A stretch of 64,000 bases of DNA, from NCBI GenBank assembly GCA_003506435.1, contig DOAQ01000012.1, forward strand, positions 124,001 to 188,000, written 5' to 3'. This DNA is from Prolixibacteraceae bacterium. GTDB taxonomy: Bacteria > Bacteroidota > Bacteroidia > Bacteroidales > Prolixibacteraceae. Below the pieces are notes generated by a model. The model did not search any database, was not told the DNA's origin, and worked only from the letters and a program-made list of their open reading frames with translations. Positions 18,220 through 26,370 of this stretch are shown piece after piece. A program made the translations under genes and the position numbers. The number at the start of each line of letters is the position of its first letter. The first letter of the stretch is position 1.

Positions 18220-18636
18220 TTGGAAAAATATTTAATTATACCATCACGAACGGAAAGCACCAATAAACTGGAGTTATTTTTGCAAGACTTTTTCGATGAA
18301 TTAAAATTGAAAAAAGATAATTTTTTTCATGTTCTTCTGAGTTTGTCTGAGTCGGTAAATAACAGTATTTCGCACGGAAATAAATTCAATGAAAATAAAA
18401 ATGTCATTATTTCGTGTTCATGGGAAAACGAAATACTTACCATAACTGTTGAAGATGAAGGAAACGGCTTCGAAATAAATGATATTAAAGATCCAACTTT
18501 GCCTGAGAATATTTTTTCGGAGCAGGGGAGGGGTTTATTTTTAATTAGCAGGTTGACTGACGAATTCAGTTTTATTGAAAAAGGTAGAATAATGGAATTA
18601 AAATTTAAAATTAAAAGTGAGTATCAATTTTTATAA
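18220..18636 (+). CDS. RsbW-like ATP-binding protein (GHKL/HATPase)
   Basis: This 138-residue protein has the Bergerat ATP-binding boxes: the N-box in SLSESVNNSISHGNK, the G1 box VEDEGNGFEI and the G2 box EQGRGLFLISRLTDE. That is the size and layout of RsbW/SpoIIAB-type serine kinases that bind anti-anti-sigma factors. No RsbV or sigma factor is adjacent, so its partner is unknown. The only suitable start is TTG at 18220, two bases after the DUF4175 stop, and its end overlaps the ybeY start by 20 bases. Tight packing implies cotranscription. Confidence 0.85.
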   Translation: MEKYLIIPSRTESTNKLELFLQDFFDELKLKKDNFFHVLLSLSESVNNSISHGNKFNENKNVIISCSWENEILTITVEDEGNGFEINDIKDPTLPENIFSEQGRGLFLISRLTDEFSFIEKGRIMELKFKIKSEYQFL

Positions 18637-19039
18637 AGAAGATTTTTCAGGCAGAATAATTGATCAGAAAAAAAGGAAAAACTGGATAAATTTTGCTATT
18701 GAAAAAGAAAAGTTCAAGTGTGGTGATTTGAGTTTCATTTTTTGTTTCGATGAATATTTGCTGAAAATTAATAAAGAGTATCTCAACCACGATTATTATA
18801 CCGATATAATTACATTCAATTACGTGGAAGGAAATATAATTTCCGGTGACATTTTTATTAGTATTGATCGGGTTCGGGACAATGCTCAGCAATACGGTGT
18901 TTCTTTTGAAAATGAATTGAGTCGGGTAATTATTCACGGAGTATTACATTTAATCGGATTTGATGATAAAGATGAATCTTCGCAGTCAATCATGAGAATG
19001 AAGGAAGACGAGTATCTTTTGGAATTATCAAAGTTTTAA
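18617..19039 (+). CDS. ybeY: Endoribonuclease YbeY
   Basis: This 140-residue UPF0054/YbeY metalloprotein acts in rRNA maturation and ribosome quality control. The core motif is HGVLHLIGFDDKDE. The first two zinc-binding histidines are present, but the position of the third (HxxxHxxxxxH) is Asp, as I recall also for other Bacteroidota YbeY proteins. The start is GTG at 18617, overlapping the upstream ATPase gene by 20 bases. A separate promoter for mnmG follows the gene, so ybeY may be the end of one transcript and read into the next. Confidence 0.92.
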   Translation: MSINFYKEDFSGRIIDQKKRKNWINFAIEKEKFKCGDLSFIFCFDEYLLKINKEYLNHDYYTDIITFNYVEGNIISGDIFISIDRVRDNAQQYGVSFENELSRVIIHGVLHLIGFDDKDESSQSIMRMKEDEYLLELSKF

Positions 19040-19056
19040 AATTCAGATAATTAATG

Positions 19057-19064
19057 TAGTTTTG
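19057..19064 (+). promoter_or_regulatory. Promoter -7 box of mnmG
   Basis: TAGTTTTG is an exact TAnnTTTG match, 19 bases before the mnmG ATG and followed by GCACC as a likely start region. No TTG is found at the expected -33 distance. Confidence 0.5.
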
Positions 19065-19083
19065 CACCCTAATTTTTTTTGAA

Positions 19084-20961
19084 ATGTTACCGTATTACGA
19101 TGTTATAGTTGTTGGAGGGGGACACGCAGGATGTGAAGCGGCGGCAGCGGCGGCCAACTTGGGATCAAAAACTCTTTTGATCACGATGGACATGATGAAA
19201 TATGCCCAAATGTCGTGCAATCCTGCTATTGGAGGCATAGCTAAAGGACAGATAGTCAGAGAAATAGATGCGTTGGGTGGATATATGGGTATTGTTACCG
19301 ATCGTACCACCATTCAATTTCGGATGCTAAATCGTTCAAAAGGGCCGGCAATGTGGAGCCCGCGTGCACAATGCGATCGTTTTAAATTCTCTGAATTTTG
19401 GCGTGATATTCTTGAAAATACTGAAAATTTGGATTTATGGCAGGACACTGTTGTAAATTTATTGATTGATAATAAACAAGTTAAAGGTGTTATTACTGGT
19501 GTTGGCGTTGAGTTTCAGGCTAGATCAGTTATTCTTACAAACGGTACTTTTTTAAACGGATTGATGCATATTGGTCGTAGTAAAATGAAGGGAGGCAGGA
19601 TAGGAGAGAACGCTTCTTATTTTATTTCTGATCAATTGACTGATTTTGGTTTTAAAACCGGTCGGTTAAAAACCGGAACCCCGGTACGGATTGATGGAAG
19701 AACTATCGATTTTTCAAAACTAACAGAGCAGGAAAGTGATATTGATGTTTATAAGTTCTCGTATTTGCCAGATGAAAAATCAGAGTTAAAGAAACGCAGT
19801 TGCTGGATTACCTATACAAACGAAGAGGTTCATAAAGAACTGGAAGCAGGTTTTGATGACTCTCCTATGTATAATGGAACAATTCAAAGTATTGGTCCGC
19901 GTTATTGTCCCAGTATTGAATCAAAACTGGTCACATTTTCAGAAAAGACTCAACATCAGTTGTTTCTGGAGCCAGAGGGTCAAAAAACGATTGAATATTA
20001 TTTAAATGGTTTTTCTTCTTCCTTGCCATGGGATGTTCAGTTAAAAGCGATTCATAAGATTCAGGGTTTGGAAAATGCTAAAATTTTCAGACCGGGTTAT
20101 GCTATTGAGTATGACTACTTTGAACCAACACAGTTGCATCATACACTGGAAACCAAATTGATTTCGAACCTATATTTTGCCGGGCAAATTAATGGGACTA
20201 CCGGTTATGAGGAAGCAGGGGCACAAGGAATAATGGCCGGCATAAATGCACATCAAAAAGTGCATGGAAAAGATGAATTTATATTGCAACGCGATGAAGC
20301 TTATATTGGCGTTTTAATTGATGATTTGGTTACGAAAGGAGTTGATGAACCGTACCGGATGTTTACTTCCCGTGCTGAATACCGGATATTATTAAGACAA
20401 GATGATGCAGATATTCGTTTAAGCAGAAAGTCCTTTGAGCTTGGTTTGGCACGAAAAGAAAGGATTGATTTACTCGAAGAGAAAGTTAAAATGCGTGACG
20501 AAGTTTTTGAGTTTGTCAGGAACTTTTCAGTAAAGCCGGTTTTTGTCAATCATATTTTAGAAGAAAAAGGTACAACACCTTTAAAACAGGGAGTGAAGCT
20601 AATTGACATAATTTTAAGGCCGCAAATTTCGATTTTCGATTTGGTAAATGATATTACACCGTTTAAAAAGTTTCTAAAAGCAATTCCGGAAAATAGGTTT
20701 TATGAGATTCTGGAATCTGTTGAAATTTTGATAAAATATTCTGGTTATATTGAAAGGGAAAAGAATATTGCTGATAAGTATAGTCGGCTGGAAAATATTA
20801 ATATTGATGGGAAGTTCGATTATGCTTCAATTAAGTCAATTTCGACAGAAGCACGACAAAAGCTTACAAAACATCAACCGAAGACAATTGGTCAGGCTAG
20901 TCGGATATCCGGAGTTAGTCCTGCCGATATAAATGTTTTGTTGGTACTAATGGGACGTTAG
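19084..20961 (+). CDS. mnmG: tRNA uridine-5-carboxymethylaminomethyl(34) synthesis enzyme MnmG
   Basis: This 625-residue FAD protein (formerly GidA) works with the GTPase MnmE to install the carboxymethylaminomethyl group on U34 of certain tRNAs. It begins with the dinucleotide-binding GGGHAGCEAAAAAANLG. The two family signatures are present (GGIAKGQIVREIDALGG early; FAGQINGTTGYEEAGAQG about residue 365), and the C-terminal helical domain ends normally. The TAG stop is directly followed by a parS sequence. In many bacteria mnmG lies near the replication origin with par genes; no parA/parB is in this window. Confidence 0.98.
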   Translation: MLPYYDVIVVGGGHAGCEAAAAAANLGSKTLLITMDMMKYAQMSCNPAIGGIAKGQIVREIDALGGYMGIVTDRTTIQFRMLNRSKGPAMWSPRAQCDRFKFSEFWRDILENTENLDLWQDTVVNLLIDNKQVKGVITGVGVEFQARSVILTNGTFLNGLMHIGRSKMKGGRIGENASYFISDQLTDFGFKTGRLKTGTPVRIDGRTIDFSKLTEQESDIDVYKFSYLPDEKSELKKRSCWITYTNEEVHKELEAGFDDSPMYNGTIQSIGPRYCPSIESKLVTFSEKTQHQLFLEPEGQKTIEYYLNGFSSSLPWDVQLKAIHKIQGLENAKIFRPGYAIEYDYFEPTQLHHTLETKLISNLYFAGQINGTTGYEEAGAQGIMAGINAHQKVHGKDEFILQRDEAYIGVLIDDLVTKGVDEPYRMFTSRAEYRILLRQDDADIRLSRKSFELGLARKERIDLLEEKVKMRDEVFEFVRNFSVKPVFVNHILEEKGTTPLKQGVKLIDIILRPQISIFDLVNDITPFKKFLKAIPENRFYEILESVEILIKYSGYIEREKNIADKYSRLENINIDGKFDYASIKSISTEARQKLTKHQPKTIGQASRISGVSPADINVLLVLMGR

Positions 20962-20977
20962 TGTTCCACGTGGAACA
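20962..20977. other. parS: parS centromere-like site (ParB-binding)
   Basis: The sequence TGTTCCACGTGGAACA is a perfect 16-bp palindrome and matches every fixed position of the chromosomal parS consensus TGTTnCACGTGnAACA. With its flanks the palindrome is 18 bp (GTGTTCCACGTGGAACAC), starting on the last base of the mnmG stop codon. In known systems ParB loads here as a CTP-dependent clamp and spreads over neighbouring DNA to direct origin segregation and SMC loading. The ParAB genes are outside the window. parS sites usually cluster near oriC, so this suggests an origin-proximal location. Confidence 0.85.
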
Positions 20978-20987
20978 CCAGTAAAAG

Positions 20988-21032
20988 AAAGACGGAAAAA
21001 GGAAAAACAATTGAACTTTTTTCCGTCTTTTT
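20988..21032 (+). terminator. Rho-independent terminator after mnmG/parS
   Basis: AAGACGGAAAAA pairs with TTTTTCCGTCTT across an A-rich loop of about 16 bases, followed by a T run. It lies after parS and before the adenine deaminase gene, ending the mnmG transcript. Confidence 0.75.
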
Positions 21033-21071
21033 ATATCTTTATTAATGCAATTGACCCTTAATAGTTTAATA

Positions 21072-22706
21072 ATGGAAACAAAATATCAAGGTATTGTTGT
21101 TGATGTCATCAATCGGCGGCAATTTAAAGGCGAAGTAATTGTAAAAAATGGTAAAATTGATTCGATCCGGGCTTGCGAACACGAATGTACAAATTACATT
21201 CTTCCTGGCTTTGTTGATGCACATGTGCATATTGAAAGTTCCATGACGGTTCCATCTTCGTTTGCGCGAATGGTGGTTTCACGTGGAACGGTTGCGGTGG
21301 TGAGCGATCCACATGAAATTGCAAATGTAATGGGAGTGGAGGGTATTGATTTTATGATTGAAAATGCACGAAGTGTTCCTTTGAAAATATATTTTGGAGT
21401 TCCATCCTGCGTTCCGGCAACACCTTTCGAATCCGCAGGTTGTATTTTGGATGAAACAGAGGTTGATCGTTTATTAGCAAGGAATGATCTTTATTTCCTT
21501 TCAGAGATGATGAATTTCCCAGGCGTAATTTATGGTTTCCCGGATGTAATGAGTAAAATAGAATCGGCTCGGAAATACAATAAATTGATTGATGGTCATG
21601 CTCCGGGTCTGAGAGGCGATGATTTAAAAAAATATGTAAAGGCTGGGATTTCTACCGATCACGAGTGCTTCTCGTACGATGAAGCTGTTGAGAAAATACA
21701 GATGGGAATGAATATTCTGATTAGGGAAGGAAGCGCGGCTAAAAATTTTGATGAGTTGTATCCATTGATTGATGAATATCCGGATCAGGTAATGTTGTGT
21801 ACCGACGATTCGCATCCGGACACACTTTTAGAAGAAGGCCATATCGACAAACTGATAAAAAAAGGTCTTGAAAAAGGAGTTAATCTTTATAACTTACTAA
21901 AAGCAGCAGTTGTAAATCCGGTGAATCATTATAAACTGAATGTTGGTTTGTTGCAGAAAGGCGATCCTGCTGATTTTATTATTGTTGAAGATTTAAAAAA
22001 TTTCAAGCTATTGCAAACCATTATTGACGGTATTCCTGTTTATGGAAACAGTGAAGTGTTATTTGCCGAAACCAAATCCAAAACAATCAATGTTTTTAAC
22101 CGGAAAAAAATAAATACAGATGATTTAAAACTGGAAACTAAGCCGGGGCGAATTAGGGTTATTACAGTTACCGATGGAGAGCTTATAACAGGACAGGAAT
22201 TACATGAGCCATTGGTGAAAAATGGGAGTCTTGTATCGGATACCGATCGTGATATTTTGAAATTAGTTGTGATGAGCCGGTATAAAAATGAGCCGGTTCA
22301 GGTTGGATTTATTAAAAACATTGGACTAAAAAAAGGGGCAATTGCAAGCAGCATCGCTCATGATAGTCACAATATTATTGCGGTTGGCGTGTCCGATGCC
22401 GACATTGTTTCGGTTGTAAATAAACTGATCGAAAACAAAGGCGGAATTGTGGTTGGAGACGCCGATGAACAACTGGCTTTGGAATTGGAAATTGCCGGTT
22501 TAATGACTCGTAAAAAAGGGGAGGAAGTTGCAGCATTGTACAATCAATTGATTGTACGCTCAAGAGAATTTGGTTCCCGGTTATCATCGCCGTTTATGAC
22601 TATCGCATTTATGTCGTTATTGGTAATCCCAAAGCTAAAACTTGGAGATAAAGGTTTATTCGATGTGGATAAGTTTGATTTTGTTGAAGTATTTGTGAAA
22701 GAATGA
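21072..22706 (+). CDS. ade: Adenine deaminase
   Basis: This 544-residue AdeC-type amidohydrolase converts adenine to hypoxanthine and ammonia in purine salvage. The metal-binding motif PGFVDAHVHIESSM is near residue 50, followed by DGHAPGL, STDHEC and CTDDSHPDTL with further metal-binding His and Asp residues, and the AdeC C-terminal domain. The ATG at 21072 (METKYQG) is preferred; an ATG at 21045 would add nine residues. The stop overlaps the uvrC start by 4 bases. A near-parS sequence lies inside the gene at 21275-21290. Confidence 0.95.
   Translation: METKYQGIVVDVINRRQFKGEVIVKNGKIDSIRACEHECTNYILPGFVDAHVHIESSMTVPSSFARMVVSRGTVAVVSDPHEIANVMGVEGIDFMIENARSVPLKIYFGVPSCVPATPFESAGCILDETEVDRLLARNDLYFLSEMMNFPGVIYGFPDVMSKIESARKYNKLIDGHAPGLRGDDLKKYVKAGISTDHECFSYDEAVEKIQMGMNILIREGSAAKNFDELYPLIDEYPDQVMLCTDDSHPDTLLEEGHIDKLIKKGLEKGVNLYNLLKAAVVNPVNHYKLNVGLLQKGDPADFIIVEDLKNFKLLQTIIDGIPVYGNSEVLFAETKSKTINVFNRKKINTDDLKLETKPGRIRVITVTDGELITGQELHEPLVKNGSLVSDTDRDILKLVVMSRYKNEPVQVGFIKNIGLKKGAIASSIAHDSHNIIAVGVSDADIVSVVNKLIENKGGIVVGDADEQLALELEIAGLMTRKKGEEVAALYNQLIVRSREFGSRLSSPFMTIAFMSLLVIPKLKLGDKGLFDVDKFDFVEVFVKE
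21275..21290. other. Degenerate parS-like site inside ade
   Basis: GGTTTCACGTGGAACG matches the parS consensus at all fixed positions except the first and last base (12 of 14). It lies 298 bases after the perfect parS, within codons of the adenine deaminase gene. Clusters of two or more parS sites are common, but two mismatches could abolish ParB binding. Confidence 0.4.
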
Positions 22707-24541
22707 AACAAAATTTTGGTGTAAATAAAAACAGAGATTATCTAAAGTCATTGATTTCAATACTTCCGGATATGCCGGGGATTTATCAGTATTTCGATAA
22801 TGCCGGAAAAATTATTTACATAGGAAAAGCAAAAAACCTAAAAAAGAGAGTTTCATCTTATTTCACGAAAGTACAGGAAAACCGCAAAACAGCTTTGCTG
22901 GTTCGCAATATTGCCGATATAAAGCACATGATTGTGGAAACCGAAGAAGACGCTCTTTTGCTGGAAAATAATCTGATTAAAAAATACAAGCCTCGCTACA
23001 ATGTACTTTTAAAGGACGATAAAACGTATCCGTGGATTGTTGTAAAGGACGAACGTTTTCCTCGGGTTTTTCAAACCCGTAATATTGTCAGGGATGGATC
23101 TGCCTATTTTGGCCCGTACACATCGGTTTTAACCGTTCGCACATTACTTGGATTGTTTCGCAAACTTTACAAACTAAGGACTTGTAATTTTAACCTGTCG
23201 GAAGAGAATGTAAAAAACAGGAAGTACAAAATTTGTTTGGAATATCACATCGGAAATTGTTTAGGTCCCTGTGAGGGAAAAATAGATACTGATTTTTACA
23301 ATCAAAATATCGATCAGATTCGGGATATTTTGAAAGGAAATATTTCAGGAGTAATAAAATATCTGAAGGAATTAATGAAACAATTTGCTGATGAATACAA
23401 ATTTGAAGAGGCAAATGAGATAAAAGAAAAACTGATTTCGCTTGAAAAGTTTCAAAGCAGGTCAACTGTTGTTAGTTCAACTATTACCGATGTGGATATT
23501 TTCAGTATTGATGAGGATAAAAATTTTGGGTTCGTAAATTACCTGAAAGTTATAAAAGGGGCTATTGTGCAAACCTACACAATGGAAATAAAAAAGAGCC
23601 TCGACGAATCGAAACAGGAGCTTTTGGAGTATGCCATTGTCGATATTCGCCAGAAAATATTCAGCAATGCAAAGGAAATTCTGGTTCCGATGGGACTTGA
23701 TATTTCACTTGAAAATGTAAAATTTCGTGTTCCGCAGAAAGGAGACAAGAAAAAACTTTTGGAATTATCGGAGCGAAATGCGAAATACTATCGACTCGAA
23801 AAAGAAAAGCAAACGGTTATTTCGAGATCACAAAAAAGCACCGAACGAATTTTAGAAACTCTTAAAAAAGACCTTCATCTGAATGAGTTTCCAACCCATA
23901 TCGAATGTTTTGATAACAGTAATTTGCAGGGAACAAATCCGGTGGCAGCATGTGTTGTATTCCGAAATACCAAACCATCAAAAAAGGAATACCGGCATTT
24001 CAATGTGAAATCGGTTGAAGGGCCGAATGATTTTGCTTCGATGGAGGAAATTGTTTTCCGAAGATACCGGCGGTTGATTGATGAACAAAAATCGCTTCCG
24101 CAATTGATTGTTATTGATGGCGGAAAAGGCCAGTTGGGTGCAGCTTTGTCGGCATTGGAAAAATTGGAGCTTCGCGGAAAAATTACAATCATCGGCATTG
24201 CAAAGCGATTGGAAGAAATTTATTTCCCCGGAGATTCGGTTCCGCTCTATCTGGATAAAAATTCAGAATCGTTAAAAGTAATTCAACAATTGCGGGACGA
24301 GGCTCACCGTTTTGGAATCAGTTTTCATCGTGATAAACGATCGAAAGAATTTATAAAATCGGAATTGGAAACGATTAAAGGAGTCGGAAAGGTGACGATT
24401 GAACTGCTTTTGAAGAAATTTAAAAGTGTTGAGAACCTGAAAAAACAGTCCTTCCGTGCGGTAGCCGATGAAATAGGCGATTCTAGGGCGCTTATTATCT
24501 TTGATTATTTTAAATTAAGTAACAGTAAATCAAATCAATAA
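22703..24541 (+). CDS. uvrC: Excinuclease ABC subunit UvrC
   Basis: This 612-residue UvrC makes the two incisions around DNA lesions in nucleotide excision repair with UvrA and UvrB. The N-terminal GIY-YIG nuclease (MPGIYQYFDNAGKIIYIGKAKNL) comes first. Next are the Cys-containing region, the UVR motif (FEEANEIKEKLISLEKF, about 230), the RNase H-like nuclease (HIECFDNSNLQGTNPVAACVVF ... VIDGGKGQ) and the tandem helix-hairpin-helix (IKGVGKVTIELLLKKF) at the end. It overlaps ade by 4 bases, indicating translational coupling. Confidence 0.98.
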   Translation: MKQNFGVNKNRDYLKSLISILPDMPGIYQYFDNAGKIIYIGKAKNLKKRVSSYFTKVQENRKTALLVRNIADIKHMIVETEEDALLLENNLIKKYKPRYNVLLKDDKTYPWIVVKDERFPRVFQTRNIVRDGSAYFGPYTSVLTVRTLLGLFRKLYKLRTCNFNLSEENVKNRKYKICLEYHIGNCLGPCEGKIDTDFYNQNIDQIRDILKGNISGVIKYLKELMKQFADEYKFEEANEIKEKLISLEKFQSRSTVVSSTITDVDIFSIDEDKNFGFVNYLKVIKGAIVQTYTMEIKKSLDESKQELLEYAIVDIRQKIFSNAKEILVPMGLDISLENVKFRVPQKGDKKKLLELSERNAKYYRLEKEKQTVISRSQKSTERILETLKKDLHLNEFPTHIECFDNSNLQGTNPVAACVVFRNTKPSKKEYRHFNVKSVEGPNDFASMEEIVFRRYRRLIDEQKSLPQLIVIDGGKGQLGAALSALEKLELRGKITIIGIAKRLEEIYFPGDSVPLYLDKNSESLKVIQQLRDEAHRFGISFHRDKRSKEFIKSELETIKGVGKVTIELLLKKFKSVENLKKQSFRAVADEIGDSRALIIFDYFKLSNSKSNQ

Positions 24542-24590
24542 GTCTGCTAAATCAACTAAAAGTTAGTTCTAGTTTTAATTGCCATCCAGA

Positions 24591-25523
24591 TCAGTTTCTG
24601 TACTTTTCATCGTCTTCCAGTAATCCGAGATAAGAAACATAGCGGCTTTTTGCAATTTTACCTTCTGCAACAGCATTTTTTACGGCGCAACCCGGTTCAT
24701 GGGTATGCGAGCAATTATAGTATTGGCAGCCGTCGAGTAATTTAAACATTTCAGGAAAATAATGCGAAATTTCCCAGCTTTCCATTTCCAGCATTCCGAA
24801 ACCTTTAATTCCGGGAGTGTCGATAATAAATCCGCCAAAGTCAAGTTCGAACATTTCAGAGAATGTTGTGGTGTGTTTTCCTGAAAAATGAGAATCTGAA
24901 ATTTCTTTTGTTTTTAAGTTCAGTCCTGGCTGAATGGTATTGATAATTGTTGATTTTCCAACTCCGGAATGACCTGAAAAAACATTGGTTTTGTTTTTCA
25001 TCAATTCCTGAAGTTCATCAATTCCTATATTTTTTCTTGCCGAAATTTTCAAACACCTGTAGCCAATTTCAGAATAAACCGAAATAAGCGATTCCATGTG
25101 CTCGGTTTGGGTTTGTGAATATCGATCTATCTTATTGAAAATCAAAATACAAGATATTCTGTATGCTTCTGCAGAAGCTAAAAAACGATCGATAAAAGTG
25201 GAAGTGGTAACCGGAAAATTTACAGTAACAACCAAAAAAGCCTGATCAATATTGGAAGCAATAATATGAGATTGTTTCGACAGGTTTGTCGATTTGCGAA
25301 TGATGTAGTTCTTTCGTTCTATAATATTGGTAATCAGTCCAGTTTGCGCATCGTTTTCTTCTGAAATTGAAAATTCAACATGATCGCCAACTGCAACAGG
25401 ATTGGTACTTTTGATATCCTGAATCCTGAATTTACCTTTTATCTTACAGTTGATCAATTCGTTATCTTCTGATTTCACGGTAAACCAGCTCCCTGTTGAT
25501 TTTATGACAATTCCTTTTTTCAA
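24591..25523 (-). CDS. rsgA: Ribosome small subunit-dependent GTPase A
   Basis: This 310-residue circularly permuted GTPase aids late 30S subunit maturation. An N-terminal OB fold (residues 1-70) is followed by the G4 motif FNKID, then the P-loop GHSGVGKST and G3 DTPG; G4 preceding G1 is the hallmark of the permuted order. A C-terminal zinc-binding segment reads CQYYNCSHTHEPGC. Convergent with uvrC and divergent from xth. Confidence 0.97.
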   Translation of the reverse strand: MKKGIVIKSTGSWFTVKSEDNELINCKIKGKFRIQDIKSTNPVAVGDHVEFSISEENDAQTGLITNIIERKNYIIRKSTNLSKQSHIIASNIDQAFLVVTVNFPVTTSTFIDRFLASAEAYRISCILIFNKIDRYSQTQTEHMESLISVYSEIGYRCLKISARKNIGIDELQELMKNKTNVFSGHSGVGKSTIINTIQPGLNLKTKEISDSHFSGKHTTTFSEMFELDFGGFIIDTPGIKGFGMLEMESWEISHYFPEMFKLLDGCQYYNCSHTHEPGCAVKNAVAEGKIAKSRYVSYLGLLEDDEKYRN

Positions 25524-25594
25524 AATGGCGGGGTATTAATAAAACAAATTGATTATCTTTTCGCTTATATTATAAATCAAAAGTAAGAAAAATT

Positions 25595-26362
25595 GTGAAA
25601 CGAATTATTTCATATAATGTAAATGGGATCCGTGCTGCTGCAGGAAAGGGTCTTTTGAATTGGGTAAAACAAGTTGATCCCGATATTTTGTGTATTCAGG
25701 AAACGAAGGCACAACCCGGACAAATGCACGAGGCAGAGTTTGAAAGGCTTGGTTATCAGATTTATGCGTTTTCGGCAGAGAAAAAAGGCTACAGTGGTGT
25801 GGCAATTATATGTAAGGAAAAGCCCGATCATGTTGAGTATGGTATGGACAATCCGAAATACGATATTGAGGGTCGTGTTATCCGTGCCGATTTTGGCGAA
25901 TGGTCGGTCATCAATGCGTATTTTCCGTCGGGGACGACCGGAGGTATCCGGCAGGAGTATAAAATGGATTTTTTGTCTGATTTTCACAAATACCTTCAGC
26001 AGTTAAGAAAAAAGCGCCCGAATTTGGTGATTGCAGGCGATTACAATATTTGTCGTCTGTGGATCGATATTCATAACCCTGAAAAACAGCAAGATACATC
26101 TGGTTTTTTGCCGGAAGAAAGAGAGTGGTTCCAGCAATTTGTTGATGATGGTTTTGTGGATAGTTTCCGAAAATTCAATCCGGAACCACATCAGTATTCG
26201 TGGTGGAGCTACCGTGCCGGGGCAAGGGCCAACAATAAGGGATGGCGTATTGATTACCATATTGCTACTGCCGAAATGGAAAATAAACTTTTAGCTGGAT
26301 CAATTTTTCCCGATGCGGTTCATTCCGATCATTGTCCGGTAATGGTAGAAGTTGATTATTGA
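25595..26362 (+). CDS. xth: Exodeoxyribonuclease III
   Basis: This 255-residue AP endonuclease/exonuclease acts in base excision repair. Family blocks are SYNVNGIRAAAGKG with the catalytic Asn, LCIQETKAQ with the metal-binding Glu, the YSGVAIICK segment, AGDYNICR and a C-terminal SDHCPVMVEV. The start is GTG at 25595 (KRIISYNVNG). The convergent tdh gene ends only 8 bases after its stop. Confidence 0.96.
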   Translation: MKRIISYNVNGIRAAAGKGLLNWVKQVDPDILCIQETKAQPGQMHEAEFERLGYQIYAFSAEKKGYSGVAIICKEKPDHVEYGMDNPKYDIEGRVIRADFGEWSVINAYFPSGTTGGIRQEYKMDFLSDFHKYLQQLRKKRPNLVIAGDYNICRLWIDIHNPEKQQDTSGFLPEEREWFQQFVDDGFVDSFRKFNPEPHQYSWWSYRAGARANNKGWRIDYHIATAEMENKLLAGSIFPDAVHSDHCPVMVEVDY

Positions 26363-26370
26363 AGACGAGT

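Noticed and set aside
20961..20978. Reading the 18-bp palindrome after mnmG as a terminator stem
   Set aside because: A perfect palindrome without loop cannot form a normal terminator hairpin, no T run follows, and a proper terminator lies just downstream at 20988-21032; the parS match explains it better.
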